64,000 bases of DNA from assembly GCF_900250075.1 (NCBI RefSeq), contig NZ_LT977070.1, positions 2,770,894 to 2,834,893 of the forward strand, written 5' to 3'. Below, in pieces: positions 36,165-44,264 of this stretch. Position numbers and translations under genes: made by a program. This DNA is from Cupriavidus taiwanensis (lineage in GTDB: Bacteria > Pseudomonadota > Gammaproteobacteria > Burkholderiales > Burkholderiaceae). The notes beneath the pieces were generated by a model. The model ran no database searches. It saw only the letters and a program-made list of their open reading frames with translations, and had not been told where the DNA came from. Each line of letters starts with the position of its first letter. The stretch's first letter is position 1.

Positions 36165-36847
36165 CCGCAGGACTTACCGTGTGGAACACATGGGGAACTG
36201 TGCAAGTCGATGATACCTGGGCGAATCTGTCGCTCCGGTACAAGGTCCAGGTCAACACGACCGTCACGGGCGTCAATGGATCACGGGGATACGAAGGGAC
36301 GCTCACGCTGCCCTGCGACACCCCGCTGCTATTCATGAAGCCTACGGCGTCGGCGTGCATCAAGGCTTGCCAGAACAACGGCAACGGGACGTGGACCTGG
36401 ACGTTCGGGACGCTGGACCCGGCGACCATCACGACCTACGTGTTCGACAAGCCCGTCTGGCTCGCGCAGTCATTCGGGCTGGAAATCTACGACGCCAATG
36501 GCAACAAGACGTTTGGGGACCAACACAAGCCCCTGAGGGTGGCCGGAGTCGTTCAGCCGGGCGCCGCGTCGGTCCAGCCTATCAACTTCTACGAGACGCC
36601 CTGGATTTACGCGGGCCTCCCTGCGGGCTCATACGCCGTCTGCGCGTCCAACCCAGGCTCCGGGGAGCAACTCGCGTACGACAACGCTGAGGCCCAATTC
36701 TCCCAGGCGCTCTACGCGGGGATACGTGATCGGCAGGACGGGTGCCAGATGGCCTACGTGCCGGTCGCCTCGATTCCTGGGGACGCCTCTCCGGGCTCAT
36801 TCGTCCCTCCCCAATTCATCATCATCGCAGACGTCATGGGTCTGTAA
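36161..36847 (+). CDS. Tail-associated protein
   Basis: 228 residues, beta-rich, starting MTAGLTVWNTWGTVQVDD, a start resembling the preceding gene (GLxVxN/D...). No catalytic motif. Tight coupling on the left suggests it is another part of the fibre tip or a chaperone. Confidence 0.6.
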   Translation: MTAGLTVWNTWGTVQVDDTWANLSLRYKVQVNTTVTGVNGSRGYEGTLTLPCDTPLLFMKPTASACIKACQNNGNGTWTWTFGTLDPATITTYVFDKPVWLAQSFGLEIYDANGNKTFGDQHKPLRVAGVVQPGAASVQPINFYETPWIYAGLPAGSYAVCASNPGSGEQLAYDNAEAQFSQALYAGIRDRQDGCQMAYVPVASIPGDASPGSFVPPQFIIIADVMGL

Positions 36848-36856
36848 AGGAGATCA

Positions 36857-38557
36857 ATGGCATGGTATGCAGCCGGTACTGTCGCGCTCACTAACGGGCA
36901 AGCGGCGGTCATCGGGACCGGCACGTCCTTCCTCACGAAGGTCAAAGCTGGTGACATGTTTGTCCCCGAGGATGGGGCGAACATCTTCTATGAGATCGCA
37001 GAGATCACATCGTCGCTCCAGTTCATCCTCAAGAAGCCCTACCAGGGCACCACGGCCCAAGGCGTCGGGTACGCCATCGTGCCGACGCAGAGTTTCCTGA
37101 AGGAGCTCGCGGCCCAAGTCACGGACCTCATCACGCTGTACTCTGACGTCCCGGCTAACGTAGAGGCCGCCGAGGCAGCCATGACGGAAGCTCAGTCCGC
37201 CCGTAGCGCCGCTGTGAATGCGCAGACAGCATCCGAGGCCGCGAGGGACGCTGCCGAGGTCTGGAAGGCCGCCGCAGCCGCCAGCGCTCAGTCTGCGAGC
37301 CTGTCGGCTGGTGAGGCCGGAAATGCACAGACTGCTGCTGAGGCGGCGCGAGACTCGGCCCAGGCGGCGCAGGAGATCACCACGGCCGCCCGCGACGTAG
37401 CCCTGGCTGCCCGAGACGCGACCATTGCCTCGGAGTCCGCCGCAGCCGCAAGCGCAACACAGGCGCAGCAAGCTGCCGATGACGCCGCCGTCAATCTCAC
37501 GGAGGTTACTGCGACGGCGAACAATGCACTGAGCGTGGCGAACGGGATCGACGCGAAGGCGCAGACGGCTCTGGACGACTCGTCGGCGGCTGTCGCGACG
37601 GCCAACGCCGCTCAGTCCACAGCCAACGGGATCGACGCGAAGGCACAGACGGCTTTGGACAACTCAGCTGAGGCCACGAGTGCGATAAACGCGCTGTCAG
37701 GTATCGCCGTGGTAAAGGACGGGAGTGTCCAGTTTACGGGGCACCAGAAGGCCAAGGATAGTACGCCGACAGACCCACTCCACCTCGCGAGCAAAGGGTA
37801 CGTGGACGCTGCCGCAATTGGCCTAAGCACCGTTACAGGTTTGTCTGCCGACATGCTGACAGGCGCCGTTCCGGTAACTGCCACGGCATCCTCCGTCCTC
37901 CTTACGTCCGGCACCGGGGCGATTGTCCGCATCACCTCCATCGGGAACATCACAGCCAACCCAAACTCGGCAGGACCAACGGCTGGAGGCCGCGACACCT
38001 CATCTGCGCTTCCGGCTGGCTGGATTCACTGGTACTTCATCTGGAACGGGACGACCCTATCAGCTATCTGGTCGGCGGCGTCGACCCCGGCGCTACCCCC
38101 TGGGTACACGCATTGGGCCTACGGATTCACTGTGTACTGGAGCGGCACCGTCGTGAGCAGCTGCCGTGTTCGAGGGTCGATGGTCAAGTTCAACGGTCCG
38201 CTCTCGATGGGGACGCGCGGGGCGTCATCCGGGGCCGAAGGGGCCGCTGTCAACATGACTATCAGCCGGGTCCCCCCTAACGCATCCGAAATGGGCCTTA
38301 TGGTCCACTGCTACGCGTCGTCCAGCGGGACGGCTGCGCTTGAGTACCTTGTGGGTCCGTCAGAATCCGGAGGCGTACGCGAGTACATGACGAAGTTCGT
38401 GACCGTCCCCAATCAGTACATCGATGTAGTCGGTCACATCACCATCCCTGCGACAGGGACCGTTAGTGTGTTCTATCGCAACGTGTCGTCAGGCGTCCTT
38501 TCCGATGCGGGGAGCACGCTATGGATTAGCTGGTTCCGAATCCCCAACGGCGGATAA
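36857..38557 (+). CDS. Second tail fibre with alanine-rich coiled coil
   Basis: 566 residues. N-terminal domain of about 80 residues (WYAAGTVALTNGQAAVIGTGT) followed by a very Ala/Ser-rich heptad stalk (about 95-280), then a beta-rich C-terminal receptor-type domain. The DNA encoding the stalk contains an 84-bp tandem duplication (37541 and 37625, each reading NGIDAKAQTALD). Good AAAGGAG ribosome binding site. Confidence 0.8.
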   Translation: MAWYAAGTVALTNGQAAVIGTGTSFLTKVKAGDMFVPEDGANIFYEIAEITSSLQFILKKPYQGTTAQGVGYAIVPTQSFLKELAAQVTDLITLYSDVPANVEAAEAAMTEAQSARSAAVNAQTASEAARDAAEVWKAAAAASAQSASLSAGEAGNAQTAAEAARDSAQAAQEITTAARDVALAARDATIASESAAAASATQAQQAADDAAVNLTEVTATANNALSVANGIDAKAQTALDDSSAAVATANAAQSTANGIDAKAQTALDNSAEATSAINALSGIAVVKDGSVQFTGHQKAKDSTPTDPLHLASKGYVDAAAIGLSTVTGLSADMLTGAVPVTATASSVLLTSGTGAIVRITSIGNITANPNSAGPTAGGRDTSSALPAGWIHWYFIWNGTTLSAIWSAASTPALPPGYTHWAYGFTVYWSGTVVSSCRVRGSMVKFNGPLSMGTRGASSGAEGAAVNMTISRVPPNASEMGLMVHCYASSSGTAALEYLVGPSESGGVREYMTKFVTVPNQYIDVVGHITIPATGTVSVFYRNVSSGVLSDAGSTLWISWFRIPNGG

Positions 38558-38589
38558 GCATCACCCAACAACTCAACTCTTACCTGAAC

Positions 38590-38814
38590 ATGAAAGAAGC
38601 AAACAAGACCGCATTCATCTGGACCGCCAACGGCGTCGTGTCGGCAGTGACCTTCCCCGGCGAGCAAGTGAGCGTCCCCGGCGTCCTGACCGCCGAAGTG
38701 GACGTGGCCGAGATCGTCGGCGTAGGCGAAGTGTGGCCCCCGGTGAAGGCGGACAAGGCGCCCAAGACCCCGAAGGCCACGGGCGCCAAGAAGCCGAAGG
38801 CTGACGCCGCGTAA
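38590..38814 (+). CDS. Hypothetical protein before holin
   Basis: 74 residues with a lysine/proline/alanine-rich C-terminus (KADKAPKTPKATGAKKPKADAA). Its TAA stop shares one base with the ATG of the holin gene (TAATG). Unrecognised. Confidence 0.6.
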   Translation: MKEANKTAFIWTANGVVSAVTFPGEQVSVPGVLTAEVDVAEIVGVGEVWPPVKADKAPKTPKATGAKKPKADAA

Positions 38815-39098
38815 TGAACGGCGAGTTCTCCCTGAAGCAGTTCCTGCTGCTACTGACGGGCATGGGCGTCATCATCGGCCTGGGTAAGCTCCTGGCCTCG
38901 AACGAGCGGTTCACGTGGCGCCTCGCCATCGGACGCTCGATCATCTCCGCAGGACTGGCCGTGGCCGCAGGTTCGCTCCTGGCGTTCATCCCCGGCCTGT
39001 CGCAGATGGCCCTCCTGGGCCTCGCCGCAGCGTCTGCTGTCCTGGGCGAGCAGTTCCTGGAGAAGGTGATCCACCTGAAGGCCGGCGGGTCGCAGTGA
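38814..39098 (+). CDS. Holin
   Basis: 94 residues with an N-terminal helix (about 9-26), a basic linker, then two hydrophobic segments (about 40-60 and 64-80) rich in Ala and Gly, and a short charged tail. This matches class I-like phage holins and there is no other good candidate in the prophage. It would time release of the lysozyme and M15 peptidase encoded 9-10 kb upstream. Confidence 0.7.
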   Translation: MNGEFSLKQFLLLLTGMGVIIGLGKLLASNERFTWRLAIGRSIISAGLAVAAGSLLAFIPGLSQMALLGLAAASAVLGEQFLEKVIHLKAGGSQ

Positions 39099-39565
39099 CC
39101 TTCCGCATCCTGCGGGCCTCCGAGCACCACGCCGAGGCCCTGCGGGCACTGCACACCCTGACGTTCCCCGGCGACAGTCACGAGGACTACCTGACCGGCT
39201 GGTGGTGGATCGTCTTCGACGGGTGGAACCCCGTGGCATTCGCAGGGATGCGCCACGCCCACTCCGAACTCGACGTCATCTACTTCAGCCGCTGCGGCGT
39301 CCTCGCGTCGCACCGTGGCCTGGGCCTCCAGAAGAAGCTCCTGGCCCGACGCCTCGCGCTGGCAAAGCGCCTGGGTGTCAAAGCCTGCATCTCCACAACC
39401 ATCGTCATGAACACCCCGTCCTCGAACAATCTGATTCGGGCGGGCTTCCGTCTCTACGACCCCGCAGAACCCTGGGGCCACAACGAGACCCTCTACTGGC
39501 GAAAGGAACTCATTGTCGAAAAACGAGCCGCGCATCCGGGAGAAGTTCGAGAACATTCTCCTTGA
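39095..39565 (+). CDS. GNAT-family acetyltransferase
   Basis: 156 residues from GTG overlapping the holin stop. GNAT features: N-terminal FRILRASEHHAEALRAL, the acetyl-CoA loop RGLGLQKKLLARRLALAKRLG, and the late NNLIRAGFRLY. Second acetyltransferase-like gene of the structural region. Substrate unknown. Its end overlaps the terminase small subunit gene by 53 nt. Confidence 0.8.
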   Translation: MTFRILRASEHHAEALRALHTLTFPGDSHEDYLTGWWWIVFDGWNPVAFAGMRHAHSELDVIYFSRCGVLASHRGLGLQKKLLARRLALAKRLGVKACISTTIVMNTPSSNNLIRAGFRLYDPAEPWGHNETLYWRKELIVEKRAAHPGEVREHSP

Positions 39566-39806
39566 TGGGCTGACGGGCGTCCCCCTGGTGGGTAAGGACG
39601 GCCCCGTGATCGACCCGACGACCGGACAGGTCGTAATGGGTCCCCCGGACAACGGCTTCCTGGCCGTGGTCAAGGGCTACCTGAAGGACCTCATGGGCTT
39701 GAAGCCCGCCAAGCCCGAAGAGAATCTCCCGGCCACCGGGAAGTCCTCGGGCCTCCTGGAGCGCTTCGAGCGCCAGATGCCATTCGGAGCTCGGCACGTC
39801 CAGTGA
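39513..39806 (+). CDS. Terminase small subunit candidate (T7 gp18-like)
   Basis: 97 residues starting at TTG 39513 with AAAGGA 8 nt upstream. Central region KENF-like ENILLDGLTGVPLVG and NGFLAVVKGYLKDLMGL fits small podovirus DNA-packaging proteins. Position two genes before the large terminase supports this, though an HNH-like gene is inserted between. Confidence 0.65.
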   Translation: MSKNEPRIREKFENILLDGLTGVPLVGKDGPVIDPTTGQVVMGPPDNGFLAVVKGYLKDLMGLKPAKPEENLPATGKSSGLLERFERQMPFGARHVQ

Positions 39807-40234
39807 AGACGTGCGCCAAGTGCGGGGCACAAAAGCCCCTCACAGACTTCTACGCCTACGGCGGGAAGGTAAAGGGCAAATGCAAGCCGTGCTGGTCCGC
39901 AGATACCGCCGCGCGTCTCTTGGAGACGCCTCGTGGCGTCGCCAACAGGCTGATTGCCGGCGCCCGGAAACGCCGCCCGGTGACTGTATCGGTGGAGCAA
40001 ATCGAGGCCGGCATCGTGCGTGGCGCCTGCGCTGTAACGGGTCTCCCGTTCGTAATTGGCAGGAGCGGCACTGGCGCACGGGCGCTTGCCCCGTCCATCG
40101 ACCGAATCGACCCGTCGCTGGACTACACCCCGACCAACACCCAAGTCGTCTGTTGGCTCTACAACCGCGCTAAGGGCGACGGTAGCCACGAGGACGTCTT
40201 GATGCTCGCGGAGGCTCTATGTCCGAAGCTGTGA
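39803..40234 (+). CDS. Zinc-finger HNH/endonuclease VII-like protein between terminase genes
   Basis: 143 residues. N-terminal zinc finger CAKCGAQKPLTDFY...CKPC and C-terminal ACAVTGLPF...APSIDRIDPSLDYTPTNTQVV, a pattern shared with the gene at 12795. Probably a free-standing nuclease of the homing type inserted between terS and terL. Overlaps both neighbours (ATGA at the start, 16 nt at the end). Confidence 0.7.
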   Translation: MKTCAKCGAQKPLTDFYAYGGKVKGKCKPCWSADTAARLLETPRGVANRLIAGARKRRPVTVSVEQIEAGIVRGACAVTGLPFVIGRSGTGARALAPSIDRIDPSLDYTPTNTQVVCWLYNRAKGDGSHEDVLMLAEALCPKL

Positions 40235-42087
40235 CCCGCCCCTGGTGGTGGGAGTCGGACGACCCGCTACGAGAGGACTTCCGAAATCTGGTGTACCTGA
40301 TTTGGGAGCACATCGGGCTTCCCGAGCCGACCCCGGCGCAGTACGACATTTGTCGGTTCCTCCAGTTCGGATGGGCCGGCTACGGTCGGAACGACGAGAC
40401 CGGAGAGATCATCGAGTGGTTCGGTCACGAGCCTATCGAGCCTAACCGCACCGGCTGGACGCGGATGGGTAACCCCGAGTCCAAGTTCCGCGAAGACATC
40501 ATCGAGGCGTTCCGCGGCATCGGGAAGTCCTTCCTGACGTCCGCGTTCGTCCTGTGGCGCCTCTACCGGGACCCGGTGAAGGAGAAGGTCATCGTCCTTT
40601 CCGCCTCGGGCGCGAAGGCCAAGGAATTCGTCTCCATGACGAAGAACATCCTGATGACCATGGACCTCTTCGAGCGTCTGCGGCCTCGGGACGACCAACG
40701 CGACACCGCGTGGTCCTTCGACGTCAATGGCGCCTCGATCTCCCAAAGCCCCTCGGTGAAGGCCGTAGGTATCACGGGCCAGATCACCGGCTCCCGCGCC
40801 ACGCTCATCATTCCCGATGACATCGAGGTCGTGGACAACTCGCGGACCGAAGACGCCCGTGAGCGCCTGCTGCACAAGACGAACGAGTTCGCCGCTATCA
40901 AGGTGACTGGCGGGGCCGACGTGATCTTCCTGGGGACGCCCCAGACCGAAGAGTCGATCTACACCAAGCTCATCAAGGAAGGCGGAGCGATGGGCTGGAT
41001 TCTCCCGGCCCGCTACCCGCGCAAGGATAAGCGCGACTCCTACAAGTTCCAGATCGAGGGTCGAGAGACTCCCCTGGACTGCCTCGCTCCCCGCGCCCGC
41101 GTGGTGGACCTGGAGCCGTCCCTGGAGTGGATGCCGACCGACCCCGAGCGGTTCGATGAAGTCGAGCTCTCCAACCGGGAGACAAAGGGCCGCGCCTACT
41201 TCGCCCTCCAGTTCCAACTGGACACGAGCCTGTCGGACGCCGAGCGCTACCCGCTCAAGCAGAACGACCTGATCGTGATGGCCTGTAACTTCCTGAAGGC
41301 GCCGATGACCGTCTCGTGGGGGCATGACTCCAACGGGCGGAACAAGCGGATCGACCTCAAGAACTACGGGTTCACCGGAGACACGTGGCTCGCCCCGCTC
41401 TTCATCGACAACGATTGGGCGCCCTACGAGCAAAGCCTGGTGTTCGTGGACCCGTCGGGCCGGGGCAAGGACGAGACCGGCTACGCGGTCCTGAAGGCCC
41501 TGAACGGCATGATGTACGCCGTGGAGACCGGGGGCATCCAGGGCGATCCTGGCGCCGCCATGCAGAAGGTCGCAGAGGTCGCCAAGCATCACAACGTCAA
41601 CGAGATCGTCATCGAGCCGAACTTCGCCCCTGGAGTCTGGATTAGCGCGTTCGAGCCGATCCTGGCGAAGGTATGGCCGGCGGAGAAGCCTGGGGACACC
41701 TCGGGCTGCACCGTGCGCGAGGCTGAGTGGTCGAGGGCTCAGAAGGAAGTCCGCATCATCGACACCCTGGAACCCGTCATGGGGAGTCACCGACTCGTCG
41801 TGGACGAGACCGTGGCGATGGATGCGGTCCTGATGTACCAACTGACCCACATCACCCGCGAGCGCGGCGCCCTGGCCCACGATGACCGCCTGGACGCCCT
41901 GGCCGGCGCAGTGTCCGAAATGCAGAAGGTTTTGCGCATCGACGTCGCCAGCGCCGCCAAGGACATGAAGGACGCCGAGCTCCAGGCGCTCCTGGACCGC
42001 TACGTGCGGGACCTGGAGGACGGCAGGACGTCCTGGGACGATTGGGACGACGAGCGGGTAGGCGCCAACGTCCGCTATCAAGGGTGA
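40219..42087 (+). CDS. Terminase large subunit, T7 gp19-like
   Basis: 622 residues (T7 gp19 is 586). ATPase: Walker A FRGIGKSF (about 95-102) and Walker B LIIPDDIE. Nuclease: VFVDPSGRGKDET (about 410) and DDRLDALAG (about 555) with conserved aspartates. Packages DNA into the prohead by cutting concatemers, usually with terminal repeats in this family. Confidence 0.95.
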   Translation: MSEAVTRPWWWESDDPLREDFRNLVYLIWEHIGLPEPTPAQYDICRFLQFGWAGYGRNDETGEIIEWFGHEPIEPNRTGWTRMGNPESKFREDIIEAFRGIGKSFLTSAFVLWRLYRDPVKEKVIVLSASGAKAKEFVSMTKNILMTMDLFERLRPRDDQRDTAWSFDVNGASISQSPSVKAVGITGQITGSRATLIIPDDIEVVDNSRTEDARERLLHKTNEFAAIKVTGGADVIFLGTPQTEESIYTKLIKEGGAMGWILPARYPRKDKRDSYKFQIEGRETPLDCLAPRARVVDLEPSLEWMPTDPERFDEVELSNRETKGRAYFALQFQLDTSLSDAERYPLKQNDLIVMACNFLKAPMTVSWGHDSNGRNKRIDLKNYGFTGDTWLAPLFIDNDWAPYEQSLVFVDPSGRGKDETGYAVLKALNGMMYAVETGGIQGDPGAAMQKVAEVAKHHNVNEIVIEPNFAPGVWISAFEPILAKVWPAEKPGDTSGCTVREAEWSRAQKEVRIIDTLEPVMGSHRLVVDETVAMDAVLMYQLTHITRERGALAHDDRLDALAGAVSEMQKVLRIDVASAAKDMKDAELQALLDRYVRDLEDGRTSWDDWDDERVGANVRYQG

Positions 42088-42097
42088 TAGCCAAGCC

Positions 42098-42122
42098 GCC
42101 GATAGCCTCGTAAACTATCGGC
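42098..42122 (+). other. Hairpin after terminase
   Basis: Perfect 8-bp stem GCCGATAG/CTATCGGC with a 9-nt loop, followed by AAAATCAAATC. Lacks a T tract on the + strand; possibly an mRNA 3'-end or processing structure. Confidence 0.5.
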
Positions 42123-42150
42123 AAAATCAAATCAAACAAGAAGGGTCACT

Positions 42151-42426
42151 ATGAAGTCGCTGCTGGTTACCGCCGCTGTCCTGGTTCTCGCCGGATGCGG
42201 CACTCAGACTCAATGGGTCAACACGAAGATGGAGAAGCCAGGCCACTGGCGCTCGGACCTCCAGGCGTGCCGTGAGGTCGCCTCCCACGAGGCCGGTCCG
42301 ATGGACACCCGCAACGGGTACACCATCGACCAGATTCGCCTCCAGCACGCCGCCAAGCTCTCCGGCTACATCCAGGACTGCATGGAGGACCGGGGCTGGG
42401 AGCGTCAGGCCGTCCAGAAGTCGTGA
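42151..42426 (+). CDS. Small lipoprotein
   Basis: 91 residues with lipobox LAGC (Cys 16) and a soluble mature part with two further cysteines. AAGAAGGG ribosome binding site. Located after the terminase, possibly expressed late or in the lysogen; a role in superinfection exclusion is speculation. Confidence 0.75.
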   Translation: MKSLLVTAAVLVLAGCGTQTQWVNTKMEKPGHWRSDLQACREVASHEAGPMDTRNGYTIDQIRLQHAAKLSGYIQDCMEDRGWERQAVQKS

Positions 42427-42692
42427 CGATCCCTGACACCCCGAACGGGCGGCTGGTCACCTACCTGATGTCCAGCTACCTGTACTACGTCGAGGACGTC
42501 CACGTCCTGAGCGACTGCGACTTCGACTACCTGTGCAACCGGCTGGTCCAGGAGTGGGAGCAGATCGACCATCCCCACAAGGTCCTGGTGAGTCTTGAGG
42601 ACCTCCGGGCCGGCACCGGCTACGCCATCAAGTACCCCACGATTGTCGCTGGCGCAGCCCGGCGCTGGTATCGAGAGTCCACGAAGCGCTAG
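42423..42692 (+). CDS. Protein resembling the N-terminal Ia region of NAD-dependent DNA ligase
   Basis: 89 residues from GTG 42423. YLMSSYLYYVEDVHVLSDCDFDYLCNRLVQEW recalls the YY-x-D-x-P-x-SD-x-EYD-x-L helical motif of the ligase A domain that binds NMN. No adenylation domain follows, so it cannot be a complete ligase. Last gene before the non-coding end region. Confidence 0.5.
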   Translation: MTIPDTPNGRLVTYLMSSYLYYVEDVHVLSDCDFDYLCNRLVQEWEQIDHPHKVLVSLEDLRAGTGYAIKYPTIVAGAARRWYRESTKR

Positions 42693-43340
42693 GAAGGCCC
42701 AGGAGCGCTTGGAGGCGCGGGGAGTCACCGAGACACCCTGCCGCCGGTAGGGGCCGTCCTGGAGCGTCTCGTGAGGCCCCAGGGGCCATGGCGAATTCCC
42801 CAGAAAATTTTGGGCGCAGTAGCGCGTAGTGACTTGCGTGGCCGCGCGAACGCGAATCCCCCCTGCCGCCCCCAGGCCCCCTTGGCCGGATCGAGGGGCG
42901 CATCGGCCACGCCTAGCCGTACCGTGGGACCTCGGGCGTCCCCACGACGGCCCGTGAGCGTCGGCAATTCCCTTGCGAATCAATGGCTTGCACCCTGCGG
43001 CCAGCGGATACATGGGACTCACGCCGCATCCGATGGGCTCCAGGACGGCGCGGGACGGCAGGCAGCACCAGGACAGAGGTTTGGCGAGAGCGCGAACGCG
43101 TGCACTTGCTTGCCTCTGTTTCCTGTTTTGGGCGGTCCTGGGCCGTCCTGGAGCGTCTCCGGCGTCCGGGGGCATCGCAGGCGGTCCTATGCGTCCTGGG
43201 CCGTCCTGCCCTCTTATAGGCTCGCTACGGCCTGCGGCCTCCGCTCGCGCTGGTGCGATGCGCATGGATCGCGGGGCCGTCCTGGTGACGTCTGGTGACG
43301 TCGGGGAGAGGGCGGGGAAGGTCGGGGAGAGGCACCCTCA

Positions 43341-43363
43341 GAGTAAATCAGTACATGGTAGTA
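43341..43363 (+). promoter_or_regulatory. Putative phage RNAP promoter B
   Basis: GAGTAAATCAGTACATGG. Located in the non-coding end region, about 340 nt upstream of the first early gene, comparable in place to the T7 terminal promoters. Confidence 0.6.
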
Positions 43364-43504
43364 CCGCTGGGCCGGTCTATGAGATAGAGAGGCCCTGCCC
43401 GTCTTTAAGACGTCTCTAAGACCGTCCCTAAGCCGTAGATGGGGGATGGATGGGGGAGTATCCACTCCCTCCGCTAGAGACCCTCTCTATGTTCCGCTCG
43501 ACTC

Positions 43505-43565
43505 GCCATGACTTGCCTGTGACCGTCTGAGGTATGCCGCACGGCATCGCCCGGCAAGTCATGGC
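43505..43565. other. Nested inverted repeat (13-bp arms)
   Basis: GCCATGACTTGCC (43505-43517) is perfectly complementary to GGCAAGTCATGGC (43553-43565); the 35-nt interior carries a second hairpin ATGCCG/CGGCAT (43534-43547). Adjacent hairpins GGGAGT/ACTCCC (43454-43469) and AGAGA/TCTCT (43476-43488) lie just upstream. No gene overlaps. Confidence 0.75.
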
Positions 43566-43609
43566 TCATCGCGCGGCCTGAGAATACCCCTACAAAGCAA
43601 TCAACTTCT

Positions 43610-43622
43610 AAGCGATTCGCTT
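43610..43622. promoter_or_regulatory. Putative operator at early promoter P1
   Basis: 13-nt odd palindrome AAGCGATTCGCTT overlapping the first bases of the P1 -35 box. A related 13-mer overlaps the -35 of P2. Candidate site for the repressor at 46959. Confidence 0.5.
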
Positions 43623-43649
43623 TACATGGCCGGCGCCCGCCTCTACTAT
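43621..43649 (+). promoter_or_regulatory. Early sigma-70 promoter P1
   Basis: TTTACA (43621-43626), 17-nt spacer, TACTAT (43644-43649), 36 nt before the first early gene. Close to consensus in a GC-rich genome. Confidence 0.7.
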
Positions 43650-43684
43650 GAAGGCTCATCAACAAACAACGTACTAAACACACC

Positions 43685-43858
43685 ATGTTCAACGCCTGGA
43701 TAGCTGCACTCTTCGGTAGCCGCCACTCTGGCTACATCTCGTGGGAGGGGACCATGCACCGCGCCCGCTTCCGTCACGGGCGTCTGGTGGACGCGGACGC
43801 CGCCACGGCGAACGCTTACGGCCTCATGGCCGCTCACTTCGATCAAATCGGCTTCTGA
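43685..43858 (+). CDS. Early small protein 1
   Basis: 57 residues (MFNAWIAALFGSRHSGYISWEG...), first gene after P1. No family recognised. Position suggests a host-takeover or anti-defence role, as for T7 gene 0.3 onwards, but nothing in the sequence specifies it. Confidence 0.6.
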   Translation: MFNAWIAALFGSRHSGYISWEGTMHRARFRHGRLVDADAATANAYGLMAAHFDQIGF

Positions 43859-43867
43859 GGACTCACC

Positions 43868-44077
43868 ATGAACCGCAAAGACTTCCGCAAGGCTCGGGTA
43901 GCCGTGAATCGGGGCGTGTTCGGGCTCGCAGACGATGAGGTGCCGGGCTACTCCGCAGCACTCCGCCTGCAAGGGCAGCGCTTCGACGTCCTGCAACTGC
44001 GCACGGGCGGTTTCACCACGGACGCGCGTAGCCGTATCAAGGTCTATCCGATGCTCGGGGCTCGCCATGGGCGCTAA
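43868..44077 (+). CDS. Early small protein 2
   Basis: 69 residues, basic at both ends (NRKDFRKARVAVNRG, RSRIKVYPMLGARHGR). Unrecognised. The end overlaps the next gene by 11 nt. Confidence 0.6.
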   Translation: MNRKDFRKARVAVNRGVFGLADDEVPGYSAALRLQGQRFDVLQLRTGGFTTDARSRIKVYPMLGARHGR

Positions 44078-44264
44078 GAACACCAACCCTGCCGAATGGC
44101 CGCTCTTCGCCGCGACGCGCCAGGACGGCACCAAGACCGTGTATAGCTCGCCGGACTTCTCCAGCGCCGTGCGTTACTGCCCTGCGGCCGTGCGCGTGGT
44201 GAACCTGGAGACGGGCGAAGAGTGGGAGAAGGATAACCCCACGATTCAGTCGGGTTCTAAGTGA
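44067..44264 (+). CDS. Early small protein 3
   Basis: 65 residues, mixed charge, unrecognised (MGAKNTNPAEWPLFAATRQDG...). Its TGA stop begins the AAGCGTTTGACTT element of promoter P2. Confidence 0.6.
   Translation: MGAKNTNPAEWPLFAATRQDGTKTVYSSPDFSSAVRYCPAAVRVVNLETGEEWEKDNPTIQSGSK

Larger units (their letters stand above)
42693..43684. other. Structured non-coding region: probable genome-end/packaging junction
   Basis: 992 nt without a convincing gene. The left half is GC-rich with GGGGCC (42750) pairing GGCCCC (42775) and repeated GCCGTCCTGG-type words (42754, 43131, 43141, 43199, 43276). The right half holds putative phage promoter B (43341), TAAGAC repeats (43406, 43417, 43429), several hairpins (43454-43565) and the early sigma-70 promoter (43621). 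It separates late genes from early genes, as the terminal repeat region does in the T7 concatemer. Confidence 0.55.

Noticed and set aside
43130..43210. CRISPR-like array
   Set aside because: Repeats are about 10 nt, irregularly spaced and without unique spacers of constant length.
42405..43419. Several 80- to 286-codon frames over the 42.7-43.6 kb region on both strands
   Set aside because: They lack ribosome binding sites, are Arg/Pro/Gly/Ser rich and mutually overlap; the interval looks regulatory.
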